Shown: piece by piece, positions 18,652 to 25,793 of the stretch
Layout of the letters: the number at the start of each line of letters is the position of its first letter
Numbering within the stretch: position 1 is the stretch's first letter
NCBI RefSeq assembly: GCF_900142175.1
Contig: NZ_FQZX01000001.1
Span: 310,001-374,000 of the forward strand
DNA from: Maribacter aquivivus
GTDB lineage: Bacteria; Bacteroidota; Bacteroidia; Flavobacteriales; Flavobacteriaceae
Length of the DNA: 64,000 bases
Direction: 5' to 3'
The notes under the pieces: generated by a model
Told to the model about the DNA's origin: nothing
What the model saw: only the letters and a program-made list of their open reading frames with translations
The model's database searches: none
Program-made: the position numbers and the translations under genes

Positions 18652-18673
18652 GTATATTACCCAGTTAATATAC
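18652..18673. promoter_or_regulatory. Palindrome between zinc-finger gene and recombinase gene
   Basis: GTATATTA (18652-18659) / TAATATAC (18666-18673), perfect 8-bp arms around a 6-bp spacer. It lies in the 70-bp gap between divergent genes, so it could be an operator controlling recombinase expression. Confidence 0.45.
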
Positions 18674-18707
18674 CGTTAATTATTTTATTTTCAATTATTC
18701 TTACAAC

Positions 18708-19835
18708 ATGAATCCATTAAAGTCAATAACCTTATACCATTTAATGATTAAAGATCAGAAGATGATCGGTATTAAATTCTCACCAGATAAATTGATACAG
18801 AACTTGATCAAGGGGCTTCCTAACCCTAAATGGAGTCAACAATATAATATGGCTTATATACTGAACACAAAAGAAAACCTGGGAATTCTCTTTACTACTT
18901 TTAAAGGCATCGTATGGATTAATTATAATAAATTTTACCCTAACAAACCTGTCAACACCTCTAATGAAATAGTGGACGTTCAATGGTTTAGAAAAAGGTC
19001 AATAGTACCAGGCTACCGACTTTGCCCAGAAGAATACTTGTTAAAACTGGAACTAAAAAAATACGCCAATAGTACTGTTAAAACCTATGTAACCTTCTTC
19101 GAAATGTTTATAAACCATTATAGTGATCGAAAATTAGAGACGCTTGATGAAGGTGACATACGGGCTTATCTACAAGTTCTAATTCAAAGAAATGCATCTA
19201 ACTCTTATTTAAATCAAGTCATCAACTCCATTAAATTTTATTACGAAGTTGTATTAGGAATGCCTAATCGGTTTTATGAAATAGAACGACCAAGAAAAGA
19301 GTATAAACTACCAACGGTAATTTCAAAAGAGGAAATAATATCTATAATTGAACATACCAACAACTTAAAGCACAGATGCATTGTACAACTACTGTATGGT
19401 TCTGGTTTGCGCCGTAGCGAGCTTTTGAACCTAAAACTAAATGATATTGATAGCAAACGAATGCTTATAAGAGTTGAAGGAGCAAAAGGCAATAAAGACC
19501 GACTTACACTTTTATCAAAGAATGCACTCGAAGATTTGAGGATGTATTTTAAGGAATGGAAGCCTAAAGAATTTCTTTTCGAAGGGCGCAAAGGGGGAAG
19601 ATATAGCCCAGAAAGTGTAGTGCAAATAGTTAAACAAGCCGCTAATAAAGCAGGTGTAAAACAAAATGTGTCACCGCATACACTTCGTCATAGTTTTGCT
19701 ACACATCTTTTAGAATCTAATGTTGACCTTAGGCAGATTCAAGTACTTTTAGGGCATGGCTCAAGCAAAACAACAGAAATTTATACCCATGTTGCAACAA
19801 ATACTTTTAAAACAATTAAAAATCCTTTAGATTAG
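18708..19835 (+). CDS. XerD-like tyrosine recombinase of the cassette array
   Basis: Site-specific DNA recombinase. Residues 1-95 form an N-terminal segment not found in XerC/D; 105-185 are the SAM-like core-binding domain (NSTVKTYVTFFEMFINH); 200-375 are the catalytic domain. Catalytic residues are Arg235 (GSGLRRSELL), Lys260 in GAKGNKDR, HTLRH (His324, Arg327), LLGHGS (His350) and nucleophile Tyr359 (EIYTHV). Between Lys260 and His324 there are only about 60 residues, without the added alpha-I2 segment that marks integron IntI. It reads toward, and ends 13 bp before, an inverted-repeat site that opens the cassette array, so it is the likely catalyst of cassette movement. That link is inferred from position. 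Confidence 0.9.
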   Translation: MNPLKSITLYHLMIKDQKMIGIKFSPDKLIQNLIKGLPNPKWSQQYNMAYILNTKENLGILFTTFKGIVWINYNKFYPNKPVNTSNEIVDVQWFRKRSIVPGYRLCPEEYLLKLELKKYANSTVKTYVTFFEMFINHYSDRKLETLDEGDIRAYLQVLIQRNASNSYLNQVINSIKFYYEVVLGMPNRFYEIERPRKEYKLPTVISKEEIISIIEHTNNLKHRCIVQLLYGSGLRRSELLNLKLNDIDSKRMLIRVEGAKGNKDRLTLLSKNALEDLRMYFKEWKPKEFLFEGRKGGRYSPESVVQIVKQAANKAGVKQNVSPHTLRHSFATHLLESNVDLRQIQVLLGHGSSKTTEIYTHVATNTFKTIKNPLD

Positions 19836-19847
19836 AGTTTATATAAT

Positions 19848-19886
19848 GGGGATATATGTAATTGTACACATATCCGTACGTTAGCT
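19848..19886 (+). other. attI-like recombination site at the head of the cassette array
   Basis: GGATATATGTA (19850-19860) and TACACATATCC (19865-19875) form an inverted repeat (10 of 11 pairs), followed by the core GTTAGCT at 19880-19886. This core is the exact reverse complement of AGCTAAC at 20346-20352, the end of cassette 1. The right part (TACACATATCCGTAC-GTTAGC) resembles the right end of attC8 (CATACACAAGACC-GTTAGC), so it is either attI or a very short attC. Confidence 0.6.
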
Positions 19887-19941
19887 ACAAGTACTCCAAA
19901 AATAAAAATATTGATATTATGGAAAAAAAAAAATAAAAGAT

Positions 19942-20166
19942 TTGTCAAAAGAAGAGCTTAAACGTAAAGAAAAAAGCCTAAAATCAATAATAATATTCTG
20001 CATACCAATAATTATCGGACTTTTTTATTTTGTTCTTCGAGATTATTTTGATGGAAAAGAAATTGACTTTGCGATGCTGACTATTGCAATATGTACAATT
20101 GGTGGTCCAGTTACAGTATACCCTGAATTAAAAAAAGTTCAAGAAGAACTAAAAAACAAGAAGTAA
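19942..20166 (+). CDS. Cassette 1: small membrane protein, start disrupted at a poly-A tract
   Basis: 74 residues: a lysine/glutamate-rich start, one or two membrane helices (IIIFCIPIIIGLFYFVL, FAMLTIAICTIGGPV) and a charged tail. The frame can begin at TTG 19942. A better start, ATG at 19919, is followed by GAA and an 11-A run (19923-19933) that leads straight into TAA; with 12 A the ATG would be in frame with this protein. So the gene is either off by one base, decoded by slippage on the A run, or phase-variable. I do not recognise a family. Confidence 0.55.
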   Translation: MSKEELKRKEKSLKSIIIFCIPIIIGLFYFVLRDYFDGKEIDFAMLTIAICTIGGPVTVYPELKKVQEELKNKK

Positions 20167-20234
20167 TTAACCCAAGCATCTACTAGAATTCTAAGTTTAT
20201 TTCCAAAAATGGTATTTACTCGTTCGGAAAAAAA

Positions 20235-20345
20235 TTTAGTTTGCGCAGATGGATTTCACTCGGTCGGAATTCTTACATGGGACTCTACTCGGATGGAAAA
20301 TCAAAACGGAATCGAAATGTGCTTACTCGTATGTGTCGTACCAGC
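20235..20345 (+). repeat. Cassette 1 tail, related to the tail of cassette 7
   Basis: Non-coding stretch between the cassette 1 gene and its attC. It shares TAGTTTGCGC (20237-20246), ACTC-GG-GGAAAA blocks and ATGTGCTTACTC (20317-20328) with 24847-24945, in the same order and at similar spacing. Possibly the remains of a gene or a regulatory module carried by several cassettes. Confidence 0.5.
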
Positions 20346-20531
20346 AGCTAACAATACCTATAATTAATGCGGGTGCTGGTTCTAGCCGAAATGTTGGTTG
20401 ATTTGCATTTTCGCAAAAGCTTTTTTCTTATTTTTAAACTCAAACTAAAAAACGCTAAAAGCTTTTACTTGTGCTTGGCTTGAAATTCCCTGAATTTCTA
20501 CGCCGCACTAATCATAGCTTAAGCGTTATCT
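20346..20531 (+). repeat. attC1 (186 bp)
   Basis: Left core AGCTAAC (20346-20352), right core GTTATCT (20525-20531). The outer arms pair: CTATAATTAATGCGG on the left against the complement of CCGCACTAATCATAG on the right (13 of 15), with two extra bases on the right arm. Confidence 0.75.
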
Positions 20532-20536
20532 GCAAT

Positions 20537-20872
20537 TTGAGAAACGACAAACTTTTGATATTAGATTTAGATGGAGTTCTAATAACAAATCCATCTTGGA
20601 AAGCCGACCGAATTCACTCGGATGGATATTCTGAATTTAATAAATCTTGTGTTGAAAATCTAAACAGACTTCTCACTCTTGCGGAATTTGACATTTGGTT
20701 GAGCTCAACTCGTCGAACCGTGAAAACTCTGAATGAATTTAATCTGATTTTTAAAAATCGTGGAATAAAAAAAGATATCGTTGGATTTTTACCAGAATAC
20801 GCAGATTGCAGAAATCGAAAAGAGGAAATCCTAAAATTTATAACGGAATTTAAAGCGTCTGATTTTGACTGA
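20537..20872 (+). CDS. Cassette 2, gene a: truncated HAD-fold (Swiss-army-knife RNA repair type) protein
   Basis: Starts 12 bp after the cassette junction with TTG, reading MRNDKLLILDLDGVLITN, so the HAD motif I (DLDGV) lies near residue 10; WLSSTRR near residue 54 is the motif II region of HAD_SAK domains. The frame stops at SDFD, just where the acidic motif IV would follow. Immediately downstream another frame reads LTKGLNSEKLKEAIEKI, which looks like the usual C-terminal helix of this family. So the gene seems to have an internal deletion or frameshift near 20865-20880 and may be inactive. A start further upstream (20471) lies inside attC1 and is unlikely. Confidence 0.6.
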   Translation: MRNDKLLILDLDGVLITNPSWKADRIHSDGYSEFNKSCVENLNRLLTLAEFDIWLSSTRRTVKTLNEFNLIFKNRGIKKDIVGFLPEYADCRNRKEEILKFITEFKASDFD

Positions 20873-20923
20873 ATTGACAAAAGGCTTAAATAGTGAAAAA
20901 TTAAAAGAGGCTATTGAAAAAAT

Positions 20924-21208
20924 ATGAAACGAAATTGTCAAAAATGTTCTGATAGAGAATTTGAAGTTCCTGAATATACTCTTGAACAAAAAAAGATGCT
21001 ATCTGATTTAAAAGCAAATAAAAAACTCGGAGAATTAATCACAAAAATAGAATCACTACACAATATCAAAAGTATTGACGCCAAATTTAATTTTATGCAT
21101 ATCAACACAAAATACGGAAAATGTAATCGTTGCAAAGTTGATAACCTTAAAGGAGAATATGTGATTTGTCCGAAATGTAAAGCGCTAAATTTCAATTGGA
21201 AAGTATAA
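20924..21208 (+). CDS. Cassette 2, gene b: small zinc-ribbon protein, function unknown
   Basis: 94 residues with two Cys pairs at each end: NCQKCSD at the N-terminus and CNRCKV ... VICPKCKAL at residues 66-87. The middle is helical and charged (TLEQKKMLSDLKANKKLGELI). A structural zinc site is likely. Its ATG overlaps the stop of the downstream remnant frame of the HAD gene (ATGA), so the two form a small operon within one cassette. The gene ends 8 bp before attC2. Confidence 0.65.
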   Translation: MKRNCQKCSDREFEVPEYTLEQKKMLSDLKANKKLGELITKIESLHNIKSIDAKFNFMHINTKYGKCNRCKVDNLKGEYVICPKCKALNFNWKV

Positions 21209-21215
21209 AAACTGT

Positions 21216-21348
21216 AGCTAACAAGGTGTATAATTCATTGCTAGTTATAGCCTACTTACGAAAGTCCTCGCGGACTTTCTATCTGTGATTTATTTGCTAA
21301 CTTTAATGCTTAAAACACGCAACGAAATCATACACTATACCGTTGTGG
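21216..21348 (+). repeat. attC2 (133 bp, short class)
   Basis: Left core AGCTAAC (21216-21222), right core GTTGTGG (21342-21348). The arms AAGGTGTATAATTCATTGC and GCAACGAAATCATACAC pair. A central perfect hairpin GAAAGTCC-TCGC-GGACTTTC corresponds to GAAAATCC-TCGC-GGATTTTC in attC8, a compensated change. Confidence 0.8.
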
Positions 21349-21700
21349 GGCATACTGTGGTTCTGAAGAACGGTACGCAATCAGAACGCAACGGCGAACG
21401 GACGCCAGCCCAACGACCGCTGATTTTTTGCGGTGGTTTGTGCCTCATCGAAAGAAAAAAGCGGTGAAAAATCCCAAATTGAGGAGGGTTACGGAGCAGT
21501 TCGTGCAAAAAACCGCTTTTTTTGGGCTTGTTATCGGCGGACGAAATAAAGGTCAAAGCAATTTTGGTTTGGACTGGAACTAATCGATTGGTAGCAAGGC
21601 GACTGCGGTGAAAATGAAAATCAGGACGGAGTGTTATCTAAGTAATGTCCCCTTGCTACGGAGTGTTTGCTTAGTTCAGGATTTTGAAAAATGGTACGCC
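21349..21700 (+). ncRNA. Cassette 3: no convincing gene, structured non-coding candidate
   Basis: About 350 bp between core GTTGTGG and its partner at 21698-21707. It is visibly more GC-rich than its neighbours. I see no frame with a plausible protein; the frame from 21285 begins inside attC2, and the reverse frame has no family resemblance. Several inverted repeats stand out: AAAAAAGCGGT (21455-21465) / ACCGCTTTTTT (21512-21522), the second arm ending in a T run; GTAGCAAGG (21591-21599) / CCTTGCTAC (21651-21659); ACCGC/GCGGT at 21416-21434. This suggests a structured RNA or a structured DNA module, but expression is not shown. Confidence 0.4.
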
Positions 21701-21870
21701 CCACAACATTATATAAGTGATCATAGCAGTTTAAGGATAAATCGATTGGATCGTGTATTTTTGCAATGGCGCAATGCTTGATTTTGAATAATTTATCAAT
21801 CCTTGCGCAGAAAATGTCGAAAGTTTGGTAACTTTTTGCCCTGCTACGACACTTATATTTAGCGTTGTAC
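21701..21870 (+). repeat. attC3 (170 bp)
   Basis: Left core CCACAAC (21701-21707; ten-base match to the cassette start as GCCCCACAAC), right core GTTGTAC (21864-21870). The arms AACATTATATAAGTG and CACTTATATTTAGCGTT pair with two unpaired bases; CATAGCAG pairs with CTGCTACG. Confidence 0.75.
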
Positions 21871-21873
21871 ATA

Positions 21874-22515
21874 ATGTTGAAAAAAGTACTTTTCATAATA
21901 TTTCTAACTGCTCAATCAGCCTTTTCACAGGTCGAAAAAGTGGATTATGAATTGTATTCTTTGATAATATCGGAGCAATTAGAATTTGGAATTAAAAGCA
22001 GCATTGACTCAGTTTTATTAATTGAGCAATTCGAAAACAAATTTGACAATTTATATGATGTTTTTAACTCAAAATCTGATTCTATTTCGAAGTCAGACAT
22101 AAATTTCATTTCAATAAACACGGGAAACGATACAATCTTTATAAAGCGACTTATACAGGAATCTAAATTTAGAAATTCTGTGAAGAGATTGACAACTGAT
22201 TTTGGTTTAAGCCCGAAAATTAATGCAAATCTATTATCGACGGAAAAGCTAAATATTCAGTCAATAACTTCAAAAAAATACTATTCGATTTTTGGTAAAA
22301 AATTCAAGCGAAAAAATCCTTGGAAACGGATTATCAAAAAATACGGAACAAAAAATATCATTGAATTCTCTAAAGTTAAGTACAACGGAAATTTAGCTTC
22401 AGCTTATTTCGGATTTCATTGTGGAGGTTTATGTGGAAATGGAAGGGTAGTGATTTTCGAGAAAGTTAATGGAGTGTGGGAAATTCTGACTTCAATAAAC
22501 CAATGGGAATCCTAA
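21874..22515 (+). CDS. Cassette 4: secreted protein of unknown function
   Basis: Signal peptide MLKKVLFIIFLTAQSAFSQ, then about 195 residues without recognised domain; C-terminal block YFGFHCGGLCGNGRVVIFEK with two cysteines, then VWEILTSINQWES. The ATG lies 3 bp after the attC3 core, the close spacing typical of cassette genes, so the leader is essentially absent. Preferred over a TTG inside the core. Function unknown; the CGGLCG block suggests a disulfide in an exported protein. Confidence 0.75.
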   Translation: MLKKVLFIIFLTAQSAFSQVEKVDYELYSLIISEQLEFGIKSSIDSVLLIEQFENKFDNLYDVFNSKSDSISKSDINFISINTGNDTIFIKRLIQESKFRNSVKRLTTDFGLSPKINANLLSTEKLNIQSITSKKYYSIFGKKFKRKNPWKRIIKKYGTKNIIEFSKVKYNGNLASAYFGFHCGGLCGNGRVVIFEKVNGVWEILTSINQWES

Positions 22516-22526
22516 AAAAACACTAT

Positions 22527-22722
22527 GTACAACAAAGCCTAAACGTAATGCGGAGTTTTGGGCTAAATCGAAAGGTCTGTGTATATTTATGAAGTCGCTA
22601 AATCTTTGGGATTTAGCTTTGGGCAAAAAAAGAAAAAACAAAACCAAAAGCTTTAGCTTCGTGCGCAGTCGGAAACGAAAAGTTTCCTTGCCCCCGCACT
22701 ACGCTTAGCCGAACCGTTAGCA
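22527..22722 (+). repeat. attC4 (196 bp, long class)
   Basis: Left core GTACAAC (22527-22533), right core GTTAGCA (22716-22722). Outer arms GCCTAAACGTAATGCGG and CCGCACTACGCTTAGCC pair. Inside are hairpins GCTAAATC-TTTGG-GATTTAGC and GGAAAC-GAAAA-GTTTCC, both with compensated variants in other copies. Confidence 0.85.
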
Positions 22723-22728
22723 ATAATT

Positions 22729-23238
22729 ATGAATCATATCAAATACTTAATTCTTTTAGTTCTTATTTCAGTATCTATTGAAGTTGTTTCACAAGATACC
22801 TTGGACATGAAAGAAGTGTATATCGACAATGATTTGGTCTATAAAATGGATGGTCAAAGATTTACTGGACTTGCTCAACAGAAACGGAAAAATGGAAAAC
22901 TGAATTATGAAGAACAATATAAAAACGGAGTAATTCTATGGAGTAACTTATACTTTAATACTAAAGACAAGAAAGTCTCTGATAAAACAATCTACAACCG
23001 TTATAAATTATGGGTAATTGAAAAGGAGATAAGACTCCGACTATCACAAGATACTTTACATATCAAAACCTACGACGAAAACGGAAAAAAAATATTACTT
23101 GAACAGTTTGAGAATAACAAAGTGACCTATAGCTGTGAATACAACGGAAAGAAAAGACATGGACGGGAAATGTGTTATGACGATGATGGAAATCAGTTGA
23201 TTTTCCAGTATGTGAATGGAAAAAAAGTAAAAGAATGA
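22729..23238 (+). CDS. Cassette 5, gene a: secreted MORN/YwqK-like repeat protein
   Basis: Signal peptide (LISVSIEVVSQ), then repeats of the form KNGKLNYEEQYKNG, DENGKKILLEQFENN, YNGKKRHGREMCYDDDGN, the YwqK/MORN-variant pattern. 169 aa. The ATG is 6 bp after the attC4 core. It overlaps gene b by 4 bp (ATGA), so the two are coupled. A host-chromosome protein of the same type occurs at 15524-16015, but similarity is only at repeat level. Confidence 0.72.
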   Translation: MNHIKYLILLVLISVSIEVVSQDTLDMKEVYIDNDLVYKMDGQRFTGLAQQKRKNGKLNYEEQYKNGVILWSNLYFNTKDKKVSDKTIYNRYKLWVIEKEIRLRLSQDTLHIKTYDENGKKILLEQFENNKVTYSCEYNGKKRHGREMCYDDDGNQLIFQYVNGKKVKE

Positions 23239-23528
23239 AACCATTACTAATACTAGGAGTCGGTCTTGTACTATGGGCGCTAAGTATTTATTTAGTTCGC
23301 AAATGGAAACATTTTTGGATTTTCTTTGCTATAAATTTTGCAATATTAGCCATTTACACCACATACATAATCTATGGAAATTTGGATTTTTTAGGACATG
23401 ACGAATATGGATTGGGAAGATTAATGATGTTATTCGCAATACCCTTAATACATGTTTTAATTGCGTTCATTCTTGCTATGGTTATAAATTACCGCCTGCA
23501 AAAAATAACTATTGCCAACAATGCCTAA
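23235..23528 (+). CDS. Cassette 5, gene b: small integral membrane protein
   Basis: 97 residues with three predicted helices: LLILGVGLVLWALSIYL, FWIFFAINFAILAIYTTYI and LMMLFAIPLIHVLIAFILA. Not assignable to a family. Its stop codon lies within the left arm of attC5 (TAA in GCCTAAAC), as often seen for integron cassettes. Probably works with the secreted protein of gene a. Confidence 0.7.
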   Translation: MKPLLILGVGLVLWALSIYLVRKWKHFWIFFAINFAILAIYTTYIIYGNLDFLGHDEYGLGRLMMLFAIPLIHVLIAFILAMVINYRLQKITIANNA

Positions 23529-23708
23529 ACGTAATGCGGGCTTTGGGGCTAAATCGAAAGGTCTGTGTATATTTATGAAGTCGCTAAATCTTTGGGATTT
23601 AGCTTTGAACGAAAAAAAGAAAAAGCAAAACCAAAAGCTTTAGCTTCGTGCGTAGAAGGAAACTCAACGATTCCTTGCACCGTACTACGCTTAGCCGCAC
23701 CGTTGTAC
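23513..23708 (+). repeat. attC5 (196 bp, long class)
   Basis: Left core TGCCAAC (23513-23519), right core GTTGTAC (23702-23708). Outer arms GCCTAAACGTAATGCGG and CCGTACTACGCTTAGCC pair; inner hairpin GCTAAATC/GATTTAGC as in attC4. Confidence 0.85.
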
Positions 23709-23756
23709 GCAAGCATGAAAATCGGAACAAACAAGAAATATATGAACATCAAGAAA

Positions 23757-24233
23757 ATGAAAAAATCAATTTTCCTCCTATTACTTTTAACCTCTGTATC
23801 TGTATTTTCCCAAAACTCAGATTACAAGGTATCCTCCTATCTAACGGAAGGAACAAAAGCACCGAATACTCATTATATCGGAGAAGCTTGGTTGAATGCT
23901 ATTATCCACGATGATGAGGAATTGGGTTATAATATTACAAAAGCAACTTTTAAAGCTAACTCGACCTTGGACTGGCATAAACATGGAACTGCGCAAGTCT
24001 TAATAATTGTAGATGGAGAAGCATATTATCAGGAGAAAGGAACTGCGCCTGTAATTTTGAAAAAAGGCGATGTAATTAAATGTGAGAAAGACATTGAACA
24101 TTGGCATTCTTCTACCAAATTTAGTGATGTAACATATTTAGCTTTATATGGTGGTGGACAACCAACTTCTTGGACTGAAGTAGTTACGCAGGAGTATTAT
24201 GATGAAGTAGCCGAAAAACTAAAGGGTAATTGA
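23757..24233 (+). CDS. Cassette 6: secreted cupin-domain protein
   Basis: Signal peptide MKKSIFLLLLLTSVSVFSQ, then one cupin barrel (residues 50-130). Metal ligands are apparent in DWHKHGTAQVLIIVDGE (His, His and a Glu further on) and IEHWHSS (third His). Such single-domain cupins with export signals occur in Bacteroidota, but the substrate is unknown. Upstream in-frame ATGs exist at 23715 and 23742; I prefer 23757 because the signal peptide starts there. A still longer frame starts in attC5 and is spurious. Confidence 0.78.
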   Translation: MKKSIFLLLLLTSVSVFSQNSDYKVSSYLTEGTKAPNTHYIGEAWLNAIIHDDEELGYNITKATFKANSTLDWHKHGTAQVLIIVDGEAYYQEKGTAPVILKKGDVIKCEKDIEHWHSSTKFSDVTYLALYGGGQPTSWTEVVTQEYYDEVAEKLKGN

Positions 24234-24261
24234 AATAACACACTCGGACGGAAATGCCAAC

Positions 24262-24459
24262 GTACAACAATGCCTAAAAACAATACGGGCTACGGGTTTT
24301 GACGAATGGCTTGCGTATTTTTATGAAGTCCGCCAAAACAATTGGATTTTGGGATTTTAAAAGAAAAAAATAAAACCAAAACAAAAGGTTTCGGCTAATC
24401 GCTGAACGGAAAGCAAACGCCAGTTTGCTCCCGTACTGTTCTTAGCCGAGCCGTTGTAA
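24262..24459 (+). repeat. attC6 (198 bp, long class, variant stem)
   Basis: Left core GTACAAC (24262-24268), right core GTTGTAA (24453-24459). The inner stem has changed on both sides to CCAAAA/TTTTGG, and the second hairpin is GCAAAC-GCCA-GTTTGC instead of GGAAAC/GTTTCC. Confidence 0.8.
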
Positions 24460-24479
24460 TCAATAGCCAAAAAAATAAA

Positions 24480-24830
24480 ATGTTTGGAAACAGATTTTTG
24501 AACCGATTGACTTTTACCATTCTTTTACTACTTTCAATTTTATTAGCATCGTGTTTTCAATCTGAAAAGGAATTTATTGAAGAGTATCGTAAGGAGCTAA
24601 AACCTATTGAAATTCAAGGACTAATCATAGCAACAAGAAAGAACAACAAAGGGCGATTTCGTTTTTTGATAACTCAAAATATGGATACTACTACTATATT
24701 TTATACTGGAGTATTATATCCGAGTAAAAAGTTTCATGTAGGAGATTCAATTTTCAAACCTAAAAACCAAATGAAATTTACAGTTAAAAGGAAAGATTCC
24801 ATATTTGAATATGAAGAAAGAAAATATTAA
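24480..24830 (+). CDS. Cassette 7: small lipoprotein of unknown function
   Basis: Lipoprotein signal with lipobox LLASC (Cys25), then about 90 residues rich in Lys/Glu (FIEEYRKELKPIEIQGLI ... VGDSIFKP ... DSIFEYEERKY). The C-terminal half reads like a small beta-barrel. 116 aa; I do not recognise a domain. Confidence 0.7.
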   Translation: MFGNRFLNRLTFTILLLLSILLASCFQSEKEFIEEYRKELKPIEIQGLIIATRKNNKGRFRFLITQNMDTTTIFYTGVLYPSKKFHVGDSIFKPKNQMKFTVKRKDSIFEYEERKY

Positions 24831-24846
24831 TCCAAAAGAAGATAAG

Positions 24847-24961
24847 TAGTTTGCGCGAATGGACACCTTACTCAAAGGTAACTGTTACGCAGATGGAATG
24901 TACTCTGGCGGAAAAGTAGAAAACGTAATCGCTATGTGCTTACTCAGAAGGCAGCTACTGA
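24847..24961 (+). repeat. Cassette 7 tail, related to cassette 1 tail
   Basis: Non-coding stretch sharing TAGTTTGCGC (24847-24856), a GGCGGAAAAGTAGAAAACG-like block and ATGTGCTTACTC (24934-24945) with 20237-20328. The remaining 24831-25180 is this tail plus attC7; no other gene is seen. Confidence 0.5.
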
Positions 24962-25157
24962 TTACAACAAAACCTATAAACAATACAGGCTTAGGGCTTA
25001 AACAAAAGGTTTGTGTATTTTTATAAAGTCCGCAAAATCTTTGGGATTTTGCTTTAAACAAGGAAAAGAAAAAACAAAACAAAAAGATTTTGCTATGTGC
25101 GTGGGGGAAAGCAAACGCCAGTTTGCTCCCGTACTGTTCATAGCTAAAACGTTGTAC
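24962..25157 (+). repeat. attC7 (196 bp, long class, variant stem)
   Basis: Left core TTACAAC (24962-24968), right core GTTGTAC (25151-25157). Inner hairpin GCAAAATC-TTTGG-GATTTTGC is a compensated form of the attC4/5 stem; second hairpin GCAAAC-GCCA-GTTTGC. Confidence 0.85.
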
Positions 25158-25180
25158 GCAAGCTGAAAAACTCACTCGAA

Positions 25181-25660
25181 TTGACAAAAAAGATAATATT
25201 TGGAATTATAGCATTCATAATCGGATTTGGAATCGCATTGTATTCTGAATCTTTTTTTCGTGAAATAATTCAAGATGTTTTTAAATGGTCAACTTCTGAC
25301 AAAATTAAATTTGTTGCAAATAATATGTATATTTTCTCTGATAAAACATATTACATAACATTGGGAATAGTTCCTTTGATTTTGACACTTGAAAATCTGA
25401 ATAAGAAGATGACTACATTTCTAAAAAATGGAATTATTTGCTTACTGATTTTCGGAATTTCTTTAGTCACTATTTCAGTTATCGATGCGAATATAAAAAT
25501 TGCAGAATGTACAGCCTGTGATGACGGAATTAGAAAATTACATTGGAATGGAATAAATTACGGACTGATTATAGGTGCAAGCGCCATCATTTCGATTGTT
25601 CCGAGTCTGATAAGAATAATAAAACGAACGAAAAAAGCCAGCGTACAACAACGTGTATAA
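25181..25660 (+). CDS. Cassette 8: small membrane protein
   Basis: 159 residues starting at TTG 25181 with about four hydrophobic helices (IIFGIIAFIIGFGIALY, TLGIVPLILTLE, NGIICLLIFGISLVTISVI, LIIGASAIISIVPSLI). The loop CTACDDG between helices 3 and 4 has a Cys pair. The stop lies inside the left arm of attC8. Function unknown. Confidence 0.65.
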   Translation: MTKKIIFGIIAFIIGFGIALYSESFFREIIQDVFKWSTSDKIKFVANNMYIFSDKTYYITLGIVPLILTLENLNKKMTTFLKNGIICLLIFGISLVTISVIDANIKIAECTACDDGIRKLHWNGINYGLIIGASAIISIVPSLIRIIKRTKKASVQQRV

Positions 25661-25774
25661 TTCATTGCTAGTACTTGCCTACTTACGAAAATCCTCGCGG
25701 ATTTTCTATTCGGTTTGTATTTGCTAATTTAGTTGCTGAAACACGCAACGAAATCATACACAAGACCGTTAGCA
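25643..25774 (+). repeat. attC8 (132 bp, short class)
   Basis: Left core GTACAAC (25643-25649), right core GTTAGCA (25768-25774). Same architecture as attC2, with central hairpin GAAAATCC-TCGC-GGATTTTC. Confidence 0.8.
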
Positions 25775-25793
25775 GTAATATCAAAAAAATAAA

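Noticed and set aside
23565..23756. Long N-terminal extension of the cupin gene
   Set aside because: It runs through attC5 and would destroy the signal peptide; start at 23757 is preferred.
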